The notes below the pieces were generated by a model. That model made no database searches. It was not told where the DNA came from and was given only the letters and a program-made list of their open reading frames with translations. A DNA stretch of 64,000 nucleotides, taken from the NCBI GenBank assembly GCA_029204225.1, contig CM055106.1, positions 11,142,539 to 11,206,538 on the forward strand, given 5' to 3'. The position numbers were made by a program, and so were the translations under genes. Shown here piece by piece: positions 1-11,479 of this stretch (position 1 is its first letter; every line of letters starts with the position of its first letter). Source of the DNA: Diphasiastrum complanatum (Eukaryota; Streptophyta; Lycopodiopsida; Lycopodiales; Lycopodiaceae).

Positions 1-6
1 CTCAAG

Positions 7-2639
7 ATGGTAACAAGTCTATCTAGCTTGGATGACAAAAAAGAGTCCATTTGCAAGGAGTGCGTGCTAGGCAGGTTACATAGGAAGAAGTTCAACAAAG
101 AAGGAGCAACAAGGGCAAAACAAGTGCTTGAGTTGATACACTCTTACCTATGTGGGCCAATGAAGGTAAGGTCTATTGGTGGAGCATTTTATTTTCTAAC
201 CTTCATTGATGATTACTCATGAAAGGCCTGGATCTAAACCATTAACACATTTGGATGCTTCAAAAGCTTCAAAGCATTGGTGGAAAATCAGTCAGGTGTT
301 AAGATCAAGATACTTAGGGCAGATCGTGGTGGTGAGTATTGTTCCACAACTTTTATTGATTTTTGCAAGGAGCATGGCATTAAACAGGAGTTTGCACACG
401 TTGATACACCTCAACAAAATGGGGTAGCTGAAAGGAAAAATCGTACCATTGTCGAAGCAGCTAAGGAAATGATGACACATATGGGAGTTACCGATTCTTT
501 TTGGGGGGTCAAAACTATTGTGTTCTTGCAAAATAGAAGCCCTACAGTTGTTGTACGTAATCGCACACCCGAGGAGGCATTCAGTGGTAAGAAGCCTAAG
601 ATGGATGGGTTGCGAGTATTTGGATGTCAAGTGTATGTTCACATACCTAAGAAAGAGAGAGCCAAAATGTAGGTAAAGGCCTTGAAGTGCATTTTTATAG
701 GTTATGATGAACAAACCAAGGGATATGGATGTTATGATCCAGATGGACTACGTGTGCACATAAGCCATGATGTGTTATTTGATGAAATCCATAAATTTGG
801 GGATGAAGAACAGGATAATGATGAGCTATGTAAGCTTCTCAAAGATGATGGAGTAGTTCTACCACCACAAGAAGATCATTGTGATGATGATGAGGGACGT
901 GGTACTCCTTCCACCATAGAGATGAGATGGAGAGTGAGAAACAAATCTATTGGATCGGAAAAGACTAAGGTTGCAGGTGACAAAAGGAAGGAGCAAGATC
1001 CACCATGGGATTCCTATTCACCTCGTAGTGGGTCACCTTAACGTAAGTTACCTAAATGGTACACTAAACTCATGAGTGAAAAGGAAGGGGAAATTGTCGA
1101 ACCTAGTAAGGAGGGAGAGTTACGGCATTCCACAGGAGAGAGGAAGGAACCTGATAGGTTTCAGGTAAATCTTGCACTTATGAGTGATATTATTTCATCT
1201 ATTGAACCCTCTTGCTTTGAGGAAGCCAAAAACCAAGAGATATGGCAAAAATCAATGTAGGAAAAGATTGATTCTATCAAACACCATGACACTTGGGAGA
1301 TCATAGCGGATCTTCCAAAGGGCAAAAGACCCATTGGCAACAAATAAATATGCAGAACAAAGTACAATGCCGATGGAACTATTGCAAAACACAAAGCAAG
1401 GCTTGTAGTGAAGGGTTATGCGCAAAGCAAGGGCCTTGACTATGAAGAGACCTTCGCTCTTGTGGCTAAGTGGAATACAGTTCACATGGTGATTGCTTTG
1501 GCGGCAATATTTGGATGGAATCTACACCAGATGGACGAAAAGTCCACGTTTCTGAATGGTAAGCTTGAAGAAGAAGTGTACATGGAGCAACCTAGTGGCT
1601 TTGTGGTACATGGCATGGAAGACAAAGTATGTAAACTAAAGAAAGCCTTATATGGATTCAAGCAAGCACCACATGCTTGGTACAACCACTTTGATGAGCA
1701 TCTTCTATCTAGAGGTTTGACACGCACTTCTTCATATTTCAATATTTACTACTTTGTTCGTGACTCTAGTATCACACTAATTGTGTTGTACGTAGACGAC
1801 CTCATAATCATAGGTAATGATGATGATTTGATTGGTGCAATCAAGAAGGACTTATCTTCTAGTTTTGATATGACCGATCTTGGCTTAATGCATGACTGTT
1901 TGCGAGTGGAAGTATGGCAAGGTTGTAGTAGCATCGCACTAACACAAACAAAGTACGTGAATGAGATTCTGAAGCATTTCAAAATGTGCGATAGCAAGCC
2001 AGTATCTACACCTGTGGAGGTTGGTAAGAAACTATCTAACCAGAATGAGAGTATACTAGTTGATGCTACTTTATTTCGTCAATTAGTTGGTTCACTGATT
2101 TATCTCACAACTACTCATCCTGACATAAGTTATGCTACAAGTGTTGTGAGTCAATTCATGGCTACCCCTAGAGAGATTCACTAGAAAGCAGTGAAGAGAA
2201 TTCTTCGTTATGTGAAAGGCACATTAACCCATGATTGTTGTATGAGAAACAACATACTTTACCAGTTGGGCAGGTTGTATTGATGACAGGAGATCTACCA
2301 CAGGGTATGTATTTCATGTTGGTAATGGTGTATTTTCTTGGTCAAGTAGGAAACAAGACATAGTTGTTCTGCTATGCAAGAAGCAGTTTGGCTAAGAAGA
2401 ATGTTAGAAGACATTGGAATTCCGCAAAACAAGCCTACTGTGATCAGATGTGATAGCCAGAGTGCCATACAGCTAGCTAAAAATCCTGTATTTCATGCAC
2501 ACACGAAGCTTATAAAAATTAAATATCATTTCATTAGAGAGAAGTTGTTATCTAATGAAATAGATGTAGTGCATTGTAAGACAGAGAATCAATTAGCTGA
2601 TATACTCATTAAAGCTTTAAGTTCTAATAAGTTTTTTTA
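7..2639 (+). pseudogene. copia A pol polyprotein (integrase-RT-RNase H), decayed
   Basis: The polyprotein would integrate and reverse-transcribe the element inside its virus-like particle. Visible in order: the end of the pre-integrase domain (CKECVLGRLHRKKF) and the integrase core with FIDDYS near 210 and ADRGGEY near 320; the integrase tail with FGCQVYVHIP near 620; the reverse transcriptase with YVDD at 1789-1800; and RNase H with DSQSAIQLAKNP and the closing LADILIKAL. In-frame stops occur at about 220, 670, 1041, 1258, 1345 and 2183, and there is sequence loss around 2230-2370 between RT and RNase H. It is a dead copy; domain identity is secure from the motifs. Confidence 0.92.
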
Positions 2640-2685
2640 GATAAAAGCTCTTTGTAAGAAAGATAAACTAGGGCTTAAGGGAGAG

Positions 2686-2990
2686 TGTTAGAATAAGTAA
2701 GCTCGAGTTTCTCTTACAGTGCATAACTTTTCGCTTTTAGTAGTGTTTTCGAGTTTTTTACTGCCTATGTAATAGTGTGCATGGGTGTCAGCTTAACAAC
2801 ACATGTAGTGTAAAGTTGGGACATGCGTCCCGTAACGGGGACCGAACTGCCATGCAGCGATACCCCACAAAAAATAGACTGTGTATATGTGCCCTTAAGT
2901 CTCTTTTCTTAATATAGTTCAAAAGTGTTCTCTTGGGTTGTGGTGTGATCTTTTATCTAATTGATGATAGATTGCTTGCAAATTAGCTAA
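2686..2990 (+). repeat. 3' LTR of copia A (right edge approximate)
   Basis: A purine-rich stretch (aagggagag) ends immediately before TGTTAG, the usual copia LTR start. The sequence then reads as non-coding LTR material. I could not place the right edge with a matching inverted end or a target duplication, so 2990 is an estimate. Confidence 0.55.
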
Positions 2991-3218
2991 CTATACTGCC
3001 AGTAAGATCCTTGATAAGATTTGTATACTAATTTGTGTGGCTTGATCAGTGATCTCAATAACTATTTCAATAGATACAAACATCAAAGTTTTGAGACAGA
3101 GCATATTGATGCACAATATTTATATATAGAAAGCATGATGGTTTTTCAAACAAGAAACTCCTACAAGTCTTCAACTTTTTAACAGGTTAACATAGGCTAT
3201 ATCCACATAGAAACATGT

Positions 3219-3406
<188 letters not shown>

Positions 3407-3758
3407 TAATACAATCCACTAATCAAACAATTTCAAAAAAAAAAGCCTACGCCATCTCTATCTCCAATAGAGTCGTTAGCACCATCTCTAGCTTTGTTAT
3501 TGTCATTGTGTTGTTTGTTACTATACTACTGTACTGATGAAAAGCTTTATCATCTTCATGTGGATCTATCACCAGAATATGCTCCGCTCAGGACGAGAAA
3601 TTCAAAGCAACCCAAATTGTCAACTTCTGATATGGTCCGATACAGGGAGGAAAACTCAAACATGTAGATTTTTGGTCATCATGAGCATTGTATCCTATTG
3701 ATCCATGTTCATTGCAACATCCAGATTTTCATTCGGTGAGTAAGTTAATAATCTGTGT

Positions 3759-6191
3759 CATGGTAAAAATGGCCTTTTGGGTTACTGTGAGAATTTTATG
3801 CTCTATGGGAATGCACATTCAATGCAAAGAATACATTATTTGGAAGAGGAATCAAGGAAAATATCAAAGGAGTGCGAAGAAAAATCTACAAAGATGAAAA
3901 CTTGTTTGGATGAAAATGAGATGCTCAAGGAGGAGATCCAAAGGTTGAAATCTTCTTTGCATCATTATACAACTAGTAATGATGAGATAAAAATTGCATT
4001 TCAATCCATGCGTATCTTATATTTGTCTCTTGTTAAAGATATGGATGTGCTCAACAGAAAGGTCCGAAGCAACAAGAGGAAAAGACTAGTAAACAAGGAT
4101 ATATGTGATCTATCATCTAGAGGAGGTCATAGAAAAAGACGAATCCGTGCATTCAAGTAAGTTATAACCTATTTGGTACTGAAAATTGCTTGAACCTTTT
4201 AATTTATTTATAATCACTAATTTTGTTATTTATTCATTTCAACTTTCTGTTAATTTGCTTATTATATACCATTGTGAATACTATGAGTGTCCTGATTTTT
4301 ACTGACATTTTCATGAACATTATGTTTGCAATGCAGATCAGCATTGGTTGTTGAAGACCATTTGGCCGATGAGATTTCAATTGGAAACTCACTAGGCTCT
4401 ATCTTAACTTCTAAGTCTATGAAATCAATGTTAAATAATAACAAAATGAAAAAGATTAAGGCTTCAGTTACTGATAGCATTATGGATGAAGTTGGAAAAA
4501 TATTAGACACTACATTGCGTTAGGGGGCATGTGACTTTTCTAGCATCAGTAGGGACGCATATGCAACAATGTTTAATGAGGCATTTGCACAGGTAAATAT
4601 TAAAAGGTTTCCAATCCCACAACCATTTCATCTTTAAAAAAAAAGAGACATGTTAAACCATGGTATGCGGACAATAGTTGGTAATCCATCTCATATCAAT
4701 GAAGTGTATTGCTCGAAAGGAGAAAGCCTAGTATATAACAATTCCAACAATTTATTTATTGACATTAATCAGCTATTAACATTCATCATAAATTTTTACG
4801 GTATTACAAATGAGAATGTCAATAACAAGTTGATAGTTGTTCTCAAGTTAGATGAGTCTGAAACTATAAAAGGACAAAAAATGGAAAGAGTCAGTCTCAC
4901 AATCATGAATGCAGCACTTTTCGATTCTCAATTTCAGTGTTCAATTAGAAAACAATATCTGGTGGTTGGCAGCATTTCATATATAGCAGTTCCTTTGAAT
5001 AATAAATAGGGATAATCATTTGAATATGGATTTCTTATCTAAAATATTCTCTGTGCTAAATATTATGAGGCTAATCACGTTTTTGTATTCTCTTATAGGT
5101 GCTGAAAGAAGACCATAACATTCTCTCATGGATATTTAATAGAACATCATATCCTACCACCATAAAAAATCACATGGAGGGAGTTCCACTCAGTATTCCT
5201 GGAATTGGGCATTTAGCAGGAGATCTGAAGACATTAAAATGTATGTTCAATGTATCTCATGATGGTAACTCTAAACACCCTTGTTTGTACTGAATGAAAA
5301 CAGCAAAAGACATGACAAGGAGTGCAGGAATTTCAAGAGATCGAGCAGATCCTAATTGGAAACCTGTACTACCGATTCCTCTACGAAATGTTCATATCTG
5401 TACATTGCATGCGGAGGTGCGTATTATAGAAAAAATAATATATCTTCACATCTTGTTTGCATGGAATTCCGAGCCAGAGGCCTCTGCAAAGGAAGCTATT
5501 TCCAGATTAGAGGATGTGTTGTCCAAAGCAAGGTTACATAAAGGCCACGTTAAAATAAAAAAAGATGACAAGTTATCAGGTAAAACAGGAAATATTCCAT
5601 GCAAGCCGAGCATTGGAGGATCTAAAGCTCGAAGATTTTTATCAAATTATTCTGGCAAACAATCTAAGGTTCAATACACGGTTTGGAAAGAAATTATTAC
5701 AGCAACTCAAGATTTTGAAGAAGAAGGTTCTACTCGTATACACAAAGTAGAAGTTTGAAAAAAGTTAGAGAACATGGTGAAATACTTGAGAAAAGATAAA
5801 TTTTCAAATACTGATGTTCAAATGATACATAAAACAACCAATGAATTTGTAGATGCAGTTCAGAATGCATGGGGTGTTGATCATATGGCACATTATATTG
5901 TAAGATTTTGATTTTACACTACGATAGACAAATATGTGCAATTAAATTAGATACTTTTCGTACTGATTTAGATTATGTTTTTATGACATGTAGCACATAT
6001 TACGACATCATTCGACATTCTTTACAAGAAATATTGGAAGTCTTAGCATATGGTCATTGCAAGGAATGGAAAAATCTCATTGGCAAGCAAGAGCAACATT
6101 TCATAAAAGTACACAACATGGCGGGACTAGCACAAAAAACAGCACTGCAACTTTTCCAAAGGTTTTACAGAAGAATCCAAATTCGTCATAA
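3759..6191 (+). pseudogene. RAG1/Transib-like DDE transposase, element copy 1 (decayed)
   Basis: Probable DNA transposase. An N-terminal coiled coil (about 3820-4060) is followed by a basic, nuclear-signal-like stretch (RSNKRKR). A phase-2 intron at 4157-4336 (GTAAGT...GCAG) restores the frame exactly. Candidate catalytic residues: D1 in LKLDESE (codon 4851-4853), D2 in LAGDLKTLKCM (5222-5224), and E in LQGMEKSHW (6069-6071). A Cys lies 20 residues after D2, and the second Cys of the C-x2-C pair has become TGA (5291). A further intron (5900-5993) is followed by H-x4-H, with E 25 residues after the first His. These spacings are known from RAG1. Other stops are TAG 4521 and TAA 4635. The homologue at 49020-50790 confirms the exons. 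Membership of the exact superfamily is inferred. Confidence 0.72.
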
Positions 6192-6308
6192 TACAAAATC
6201 GATGGATTATAAAAAATTTCAAAAAGCATGCAAATTTATACAAGCCAGTAGGCTATAGACACACAATAAAATTTTGTATATTAAATAAAAATATTTATAA
6301 AGTACAAT

Positions 6309-6755
6309 TCAGCAGTATCTAATCTGCTTCCGATATTTTTCCAATGAAAGTTGCAACTTAGAATCATGCAACAATTTTCTTCTTTCGTATGGATCCAATA
6401 GCTCATAGTTTTCATGCTTACTCAGATCAATGTAAACAGCATACACTGCAAAATGAGATGATCTGAGCATGGAATTCACTGGTCCATATCCTAAAATTTT
6501 AACCGCAATAGTTTTCTTTACAAAAATTATTATATGCACCTTATTAAAATTATGTCCTCTAAGAAAATGAGACAATGCCTTGATTGTCATAATCATAGTT
6601 TCACCATGTTGATGAAACTTTGAATGGGCAACACTTATCTCATTATTCTTGAAGGACTTTAGATAGTGCCCGAGTGCATGATCTCTTGAAAATTCTCCCG
6701 CAGAAGATCTCTGCCCTCCTCGACGAATTGCAAAATCATCAAGGAAAATTGTTTT
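6309..6755 (-). pseudogene. unidentified terminal exon, minus strand, in element copy 1
   Basis: An open stretch of about 148 residues is preceded on the minus strand by a good splice acceptor (TTTCAG just right of 6755). It contains KTIFLDDFAIRRGG at the start, a GYGPVNSM segment in the middle and a charged C-terminus (DPYERRKLLHDSK). I do not recognise a family. It lies directly downstream of family B on the same strand and converges on the transposase gene, ending about 118 bp from that gene's stop. It could be the last exon of family B or a separate gene. No counterpart is visible in element copy 2. No upstream start can be assigned. Confidence 0.4.
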
Positions 6756-6863
6756 CTGAAATGATAAAAAACAAAGTAAGCTCCAGTATATAATCTGACA
6801 TAACAAATCTACTAGTACTTGATAAGAGAGAAAAACTTAGGCATTCGACTTTGTCTTCTCTGA

Positions 6864-7722
6864 TTATTGTCTCTCATCAATATTATGTCCACCTTTCGAT
6901 GTCAATATTGTTGGTGAATAGACAGTTGGCTGAAAACCAAGTTGACTTTGGATTCTAAGAAACTCCTCCTCAAAAGGTAGATCATCTTCTTTGATCTGAA
7001 AATTCATCAAGCTCTTTGCTCAAAATGCAAAGAGTCTCAGCTTCAGTGAAGTCAAAAAGATCCGATATATCCGATATTGTCAAAAGGGAATTATTATCTA
7101 TATTATAAGTAGGCAAAATGATCAAAGATTTATCAGAAGGAGAAAGGGTAGTGGGTGTTCTAGGGCCTATAAAAGTAGCCCTATTTCGAACAGAATCAAA
7201 ATCAAAACAATCATCTAAATTAACACTCGTGTCAATAAAAAATATATCTATATCTACAATCTTTGAATTTTCAGACTTTGTACCACTAGAAGAAGCTATT
7301 TCAAAAGTGGAGGGCACAGAGTTCGAATCGTTAGAAATATTTAACAAAAGGAAAAAAACAAAAGCAGACTGAAAATCAACAAATCTACATTTTTTATTAT
7401 GAATTGGACACTCATCTACAGACTTGAAATCATTATGTAACTTGGTAAACATTCTATCAAGCTTAGTTTTGTAGATATGCTTGTCGAGTGCCACCAGGTT
7501 CTGATAATGAATCATGTCTTTATTCTGAGATTTGAATAATGGAGTACTGAGCAGGGACTTAAATCTGAGATATATCTCAGAAAATGCCTCCACACCAGGG
7601 CCCTCAGCTATAGAAGGTAAAATAAAAAGAAAAGAAGAAAAAAACGATTTGAAATAGTCCAACCTATCAGTAATACCAAATTCATTAAAAAAAGAAAGCA
7701 AACTGGATTCAAAATTAGACAT
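6864..7722 (-). pseudogene. family B protein, element copy 1
   Basis: Unknown protein. The start is the ATG at 7722 (MSNFESSLLSFFNEFG), chosen because the homologue at 47884 begins with a matching SSFLSEFGI segment; the frame is open upstream but is not conserved there. Shared landmarks are LDYF near the N-terminus, KLDRMFTKL, and a Cys cluster CPIHNKKCRF followed by QSAFVFFLL. A second conserved block (ISDLFDFTEAETLCIL) lies near the C-terminus. The main frame stops at 6982, but the conserved end EEEFLRIQSQLGF continues in another frame to 6864. Either a short intron (TTTTCAG acceptor) or a frameshift lies there. It is divergent from the H3-like gene at 9245. Confidence 0.55.
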
Positions 7723-8930
7723 TTTAAACAAAAATAATAGAATTGAAGTTCCAAATATCGCTCTCAGGTGCAAACCCCAGGTCAGAAAAGCACGTCAAGG
7801 CAACGTGCGCTCGAGAGAGATATTGGAAGCTGGAGTATCAGATCCGAGCATAAGAACAACAAGCAAGAAAGAAAAGGGATATGAAACGTGCTTGAATGCG
7901 ATACCGGAGGATGCAGTATCGGATCCAGGCGCATAATAGTCAACGAGATGTAATGAGATCAAGCGGCGCGCTTGAAATCGATATTCGGCAAAGCAATCGT
8001 AAATTTGCATGAAAATACGAGCCGAAAAAGACCTATTTATATAAAAAAAAATTGCACGTGTGGAGGAGTGGCGAAGGAACACGTGTCCACATGTGATTGG
8101 CCAAAATAAATGCGTCGTACCTTGAATGATTGATCTGACATCTGTCACGTGTGAGAATGACATGCATCGATAAGGGATTCACACACGCGTCTCAGCCCAC
8201 GTGTCCCCATAATTGGGTCATCATTATCAGTACGGACATTCCACGTGGTCTAGTCATCTGACGACACGTGTCTCGAGCGTCTTTTCACACGTGCAAAAAT
8301 TTGCAAAAACTCATTAAAAAAAGAAAGCAAACTGGATTCAAAATTTTTAAACAAAAATAACAGAATTGAAGTTCCAAATATCGCTCTTAGGCGCAAACCC
8401 CAGGTCCGACAAGCACATCAAATCAACGTGCGTTCGAGAGAGATATTTGAAATTGGAGTATCGGATCCGAGCGCAAGAACAATGAGCAAAAAAAAAAAGG
8501 GTTGCGAGACACGCTCGAATGCGATACTTGACGATGCAGTATCGGATCCAGACGTATAATTGAGAGCAAGCGGCGCACTTGAAATCGATCTTCGGCAAAG
8601 CAATTATGAATTTGCGTGAAAATCTGAGCCCAAAAAGACATATTTATAGAAAAAAATTTGCACGTGCGGAGGAGTGGCGAAGGAACACATGTCAACTTGT
8701 GATTGGCCAAATTAAATGCGCCATACCTAGTATGATTGATCTGACATCTGTCATGTGCGAGAATCACACACGTCAATTAGGGATTCGCTCATGTGTCTCA
8801 GCCCACGTGGCCTCATAATTGGGTCATCATTGTCAGTACGGACATTCCACGTGGTCTAATCATCTGACGACACGTGTCTCGACCGTCTTTTCACACGTGC
8901 AAAAATTTCGTATATATAAGTCCTCGGAAT
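7683..8930. repeat. 629-bp direct tandem duplication in the divergent promoter
   Basis: Two adjacent copies start with the same sequence (cattaaaaaaagaaagcaaa) at 7683 and 8312 and stay similar to about 8930. The left copy contains the first codons of family B. In the right copy the short stretch holding that ATG is lost. The duplication therefore doubled the promoter and left a spare, start-less 5' end of the gene. Confidence 0.88.
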
Positions 8931-9244
8931 TTTCATCTTTTTTCGCAAAATTTTTGCTTTAAGCTCCCGATATCGCTCTCAAGCGCACTCTTTCATCTTT
9001 CAAGCTTCTGCCCTCTCACAGTGTGCTCAAGTCCGATACCACCTGTTGTGCAATATCACTTTCAAGCGCGCATCTGTTTTCTGCAGATAATCTTTGTAGA
9101 TCTTGCACTCGAAACCGATATTCAGTGCTGGTATTGATCTCGTTGGTATTGATCTCAAGCGCCCTTTTATCGCAAATTTTTTTGTTTTGATCCACTTTTG
9201 TTTTGATCAAACTTCTTTTTGTTAATTTTCTTCTTCCGAGAATG
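7723..9244. promoter_or_regulatory. divergent promoter between family B and the H3-like gene, copy 1
   Basis: No gene is apparent. The stretch is dense in CACGTG cores (for example ACACGTGT near 8083, 8213, 8274 and 8875; CCACGTGG near 8250 and 8850). It also holds repeated motifs of about 17 bp of the form ATATCGCTCTCARGYGC at 7755-7771, 8378-8394 and 8970-8986, a variant at 9053-9069, and inverted variants near 7880, 7975, 8515, 8575 and 9030. TATATAA lies near 8922. The same motif types fill the equivalent region at 47291-47883. CACGTG is the known G-box/ABRE core bound by plant bZIP and bHLH factors; use of these sites here is inferred. Confidence 0.65.
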
Positions 9245-11263
9245 ATGGCCAGGACCAAATCCACCGCCCATGCCATCACCACTGTATAGCCATCCCATTT
9301 CCGTGTTCCCCCTGGTACTGGCCATAGGCATGGTAGAAAGTAGGTCTGGTTGAGGGAGATTAGAAAACTCCAGAGATCAACTGAATTGTTGATCCCTAGA
9401 GCTCCTTTCGGCCGATCTGTACGGAATGTTACTCTGTCACTTGGGCTGAATGTTCGTTTTGTCGTGACAGCCATGTGGGCCTTGCAGGGTGCTGCAGAAA
9501 ATTTTATGTCCCAATTTTTTGAGGATACTTGTCTTTTGGCAGTGCATGGTAAGCGTGTCACCATCATGCCAAAGGATTTCGTCATTCTCAAAAGGCTTCC
9601 GAAAAGATATTCTGGTCTGCATATTGATAATGCCATCACCTCCAAAGACCTGCCTCTGGATAGAACCAACGTGCCTACTACCTCTAGGAGGAAGAGAAAG
9701 CAGGTTGTCCCCAAGAAGACTGGATCTCGAAGGCCAGCTGTTTTCTTTCCTCCTAGACGTATCTCGGCCAAGAGACCTCGTGTCTTCCTGAGCTCTGAGT
9801 CAGATGCTGGAGAATCTGACTCAGATCGAGAATCTTCACCCAGTCCTCCTCCTGTTATTCATCCAACTCCTCAGCAGGTTTCATCACCAAAAGTGTTGAT
9901 TACCCAAGAGGAGCTAGACAGAGTAACAGAGAAATCTGTAAATATTCTTTACACTTCTGTTTTCGCTCCTGTACATAATATTTTTGTGAGAATTCCATAC
10001 GATCCAGCCCAGGTTTTTTTTTTATTCTGACCATTATAATCAATACCAGGCCTACCTAGCTAACAAAATTGATCTTCTCGGCAACTTTTTTTATTTTCTT
10101 CTTCCAGATACACGTAGAAGCTTTAGAATAGGTCTCAAATTTTGTGCCGAGCTAAAAGATAAGACCTTTGAAATTTCAGATGCAATAGTAGAGGCTAGAG
10201 TTTCTTTTTTGCAGAAGAGTATTAGTTTCAATTCCCATGGTACAGTTTTTGTACTTAGTCCATTTTTCATGGGAGCGGTAAAGGCGAAATAAGCCAATTT
10301 TGAGAAGGCTGTATATTTTATCGAGTGCAGTCCTATGGCGAAATTTTATTTGATTCCATATGAAAATAAGTAAGGATTGCTCTTTTGTTTTTGTTGTTTT
10401 AATCTGGATTGTTGCATGCCTCATTGCTTTAATAAGAACAGAATTTTTTCGTAAATATGAATTTGAAGATATTTGAATCTTGGTTGTTGCAGTCGGCATT
10501 GGAGCCTAAACATTCTTTTTGTAAAGATAAATAAGGAGGGAGTATCAAATTTTCTATGTGTAAAATTAAACTCAACTGCAAATACACATAGAGAATTTGA
10601 TTCTCTACTTCATGATGTCGTTCGAGAAATACCGACAACGGCAATTTTAATTAAAGATATAACCATTAAATCTCTCATATGCATGTATTCTTTTTTTAAT
10701 TCAAATGTATCGTCATAGCATAAATAAAATTTCTATCATAATATTACTAATTTTCGTTCTATATATGTAGTGTGTACAGCAAAATGACGCTTTTAGTTGT
10801 GCATGGTTCGTCTTGTACAATACAAAGCTATTTTTTGAATGGTATAATTTACAAACGGATGTCGATATTGAAAAGATAATATTCTATTCATTTGTAGTTC
10901 ATTTCATTCTGATTCATATTTTATTACTATCATTGTTTGTACTTTGCTGATTTTCGTGTTTTGTGATGACAGTTTACTCTTGAGCCGTATACTCCTGATG
11001 ATGTATATAGATTTCGGCAAGAGTTGATCAGAACATTTGCCAAGTACGGTGTAAGCGTTGCACCTGCAATCGAGGGCCCTCAAAAGGAAGGTGCTCCTGC
11101 CTTAACAGTCTTTCAGGTTATTCAGGATGCAAATCTTATTTTATATGATCAAAAAGAAATAAAAGTCCTTCCTAATATAGAGGAAGGCAATTTTGTAGCA
11201 GATATTCCTCTTGTCTTAAAAGGCATTGAGACCCTTCCCGAAACAGAGGGCAAGATTATATAG
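9245..11263 (+). pseudogene. histone-H3-like fusion protein, element copy 1 (two nonsense codons)
   Basis: Histone H3 homologue followed by a long extra region. The ATG at 9245 opens M-A-R-T-K-S-T-A, matching the H3 tail. The same frame runs through two TAG stops (9287, 9341) into the histone fold: REIRKLQRSTELLI (alpha-N/alpha-1), ALQGAAENF (alpha-2), and FEDTCLLAV with KRVTIMPKD (loop 2/alpha-3). The fold ends near 9620. A basic Ser/Pro linker follows (PLDRT, RRKRKQ), then three conserved blocks in separate exons or frames: about 10110-10370 (AELKDKTFEISDAIVEA), about 10490-10715 (NSTANTHREFD) and 10975-11263 (YTPDDVYRFRQEL). The first two recur in copy 2. The normal acidic patch and chaperone contacts cannot be judged. 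The tail is shorter than in canonical H3. Confidence 0.78.
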
Positions 11264-11479
11264 GAGCTGTTGCTTTATCAGTTCCTAATACTGATATAGA
11301 AAATATAGAAAAATTGATTGAATAGAAATCTATTTGTAAATAGAGAGACATTAAAAAAAAAAAAAAGATACAATCATTTTACTTATAAACAACCCGTTTA
11401 TCGGTTTTTTTTTATTGATATCACAATAGATTCTTACAATCAGCTTGTGTCCATAGTCTAATAATGGAATGCAATTTTT

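Larger units (their letters stand above)
1..2990 (+). mobile_element. Ty1/copia retrotransposon A, cut by the window edge
   Basis: Copia-order pol domains (pre-integrase/integrase, reverse transcriptase, RNase H) run left to right. They are followed by a purine-rich tract just before 2686 and an LTR-like sequence starting TGTTAG. The 5' LTR, gag and protease would lie left of base 1. It is closely related in protein sequence to the copia element at 18605-24439, so both belong to one lineage. Many in-frame stops show that it is no longer functional. Confidence 0.9.

Noticed and set aside
9350-10030. A normal host histone H3 gene
   Set aside because: The fold is diverged, two stops split the tail, the frame runs into a long unrelated region, and the same fusion recurs at 45961-47290 beside the same partner gene.
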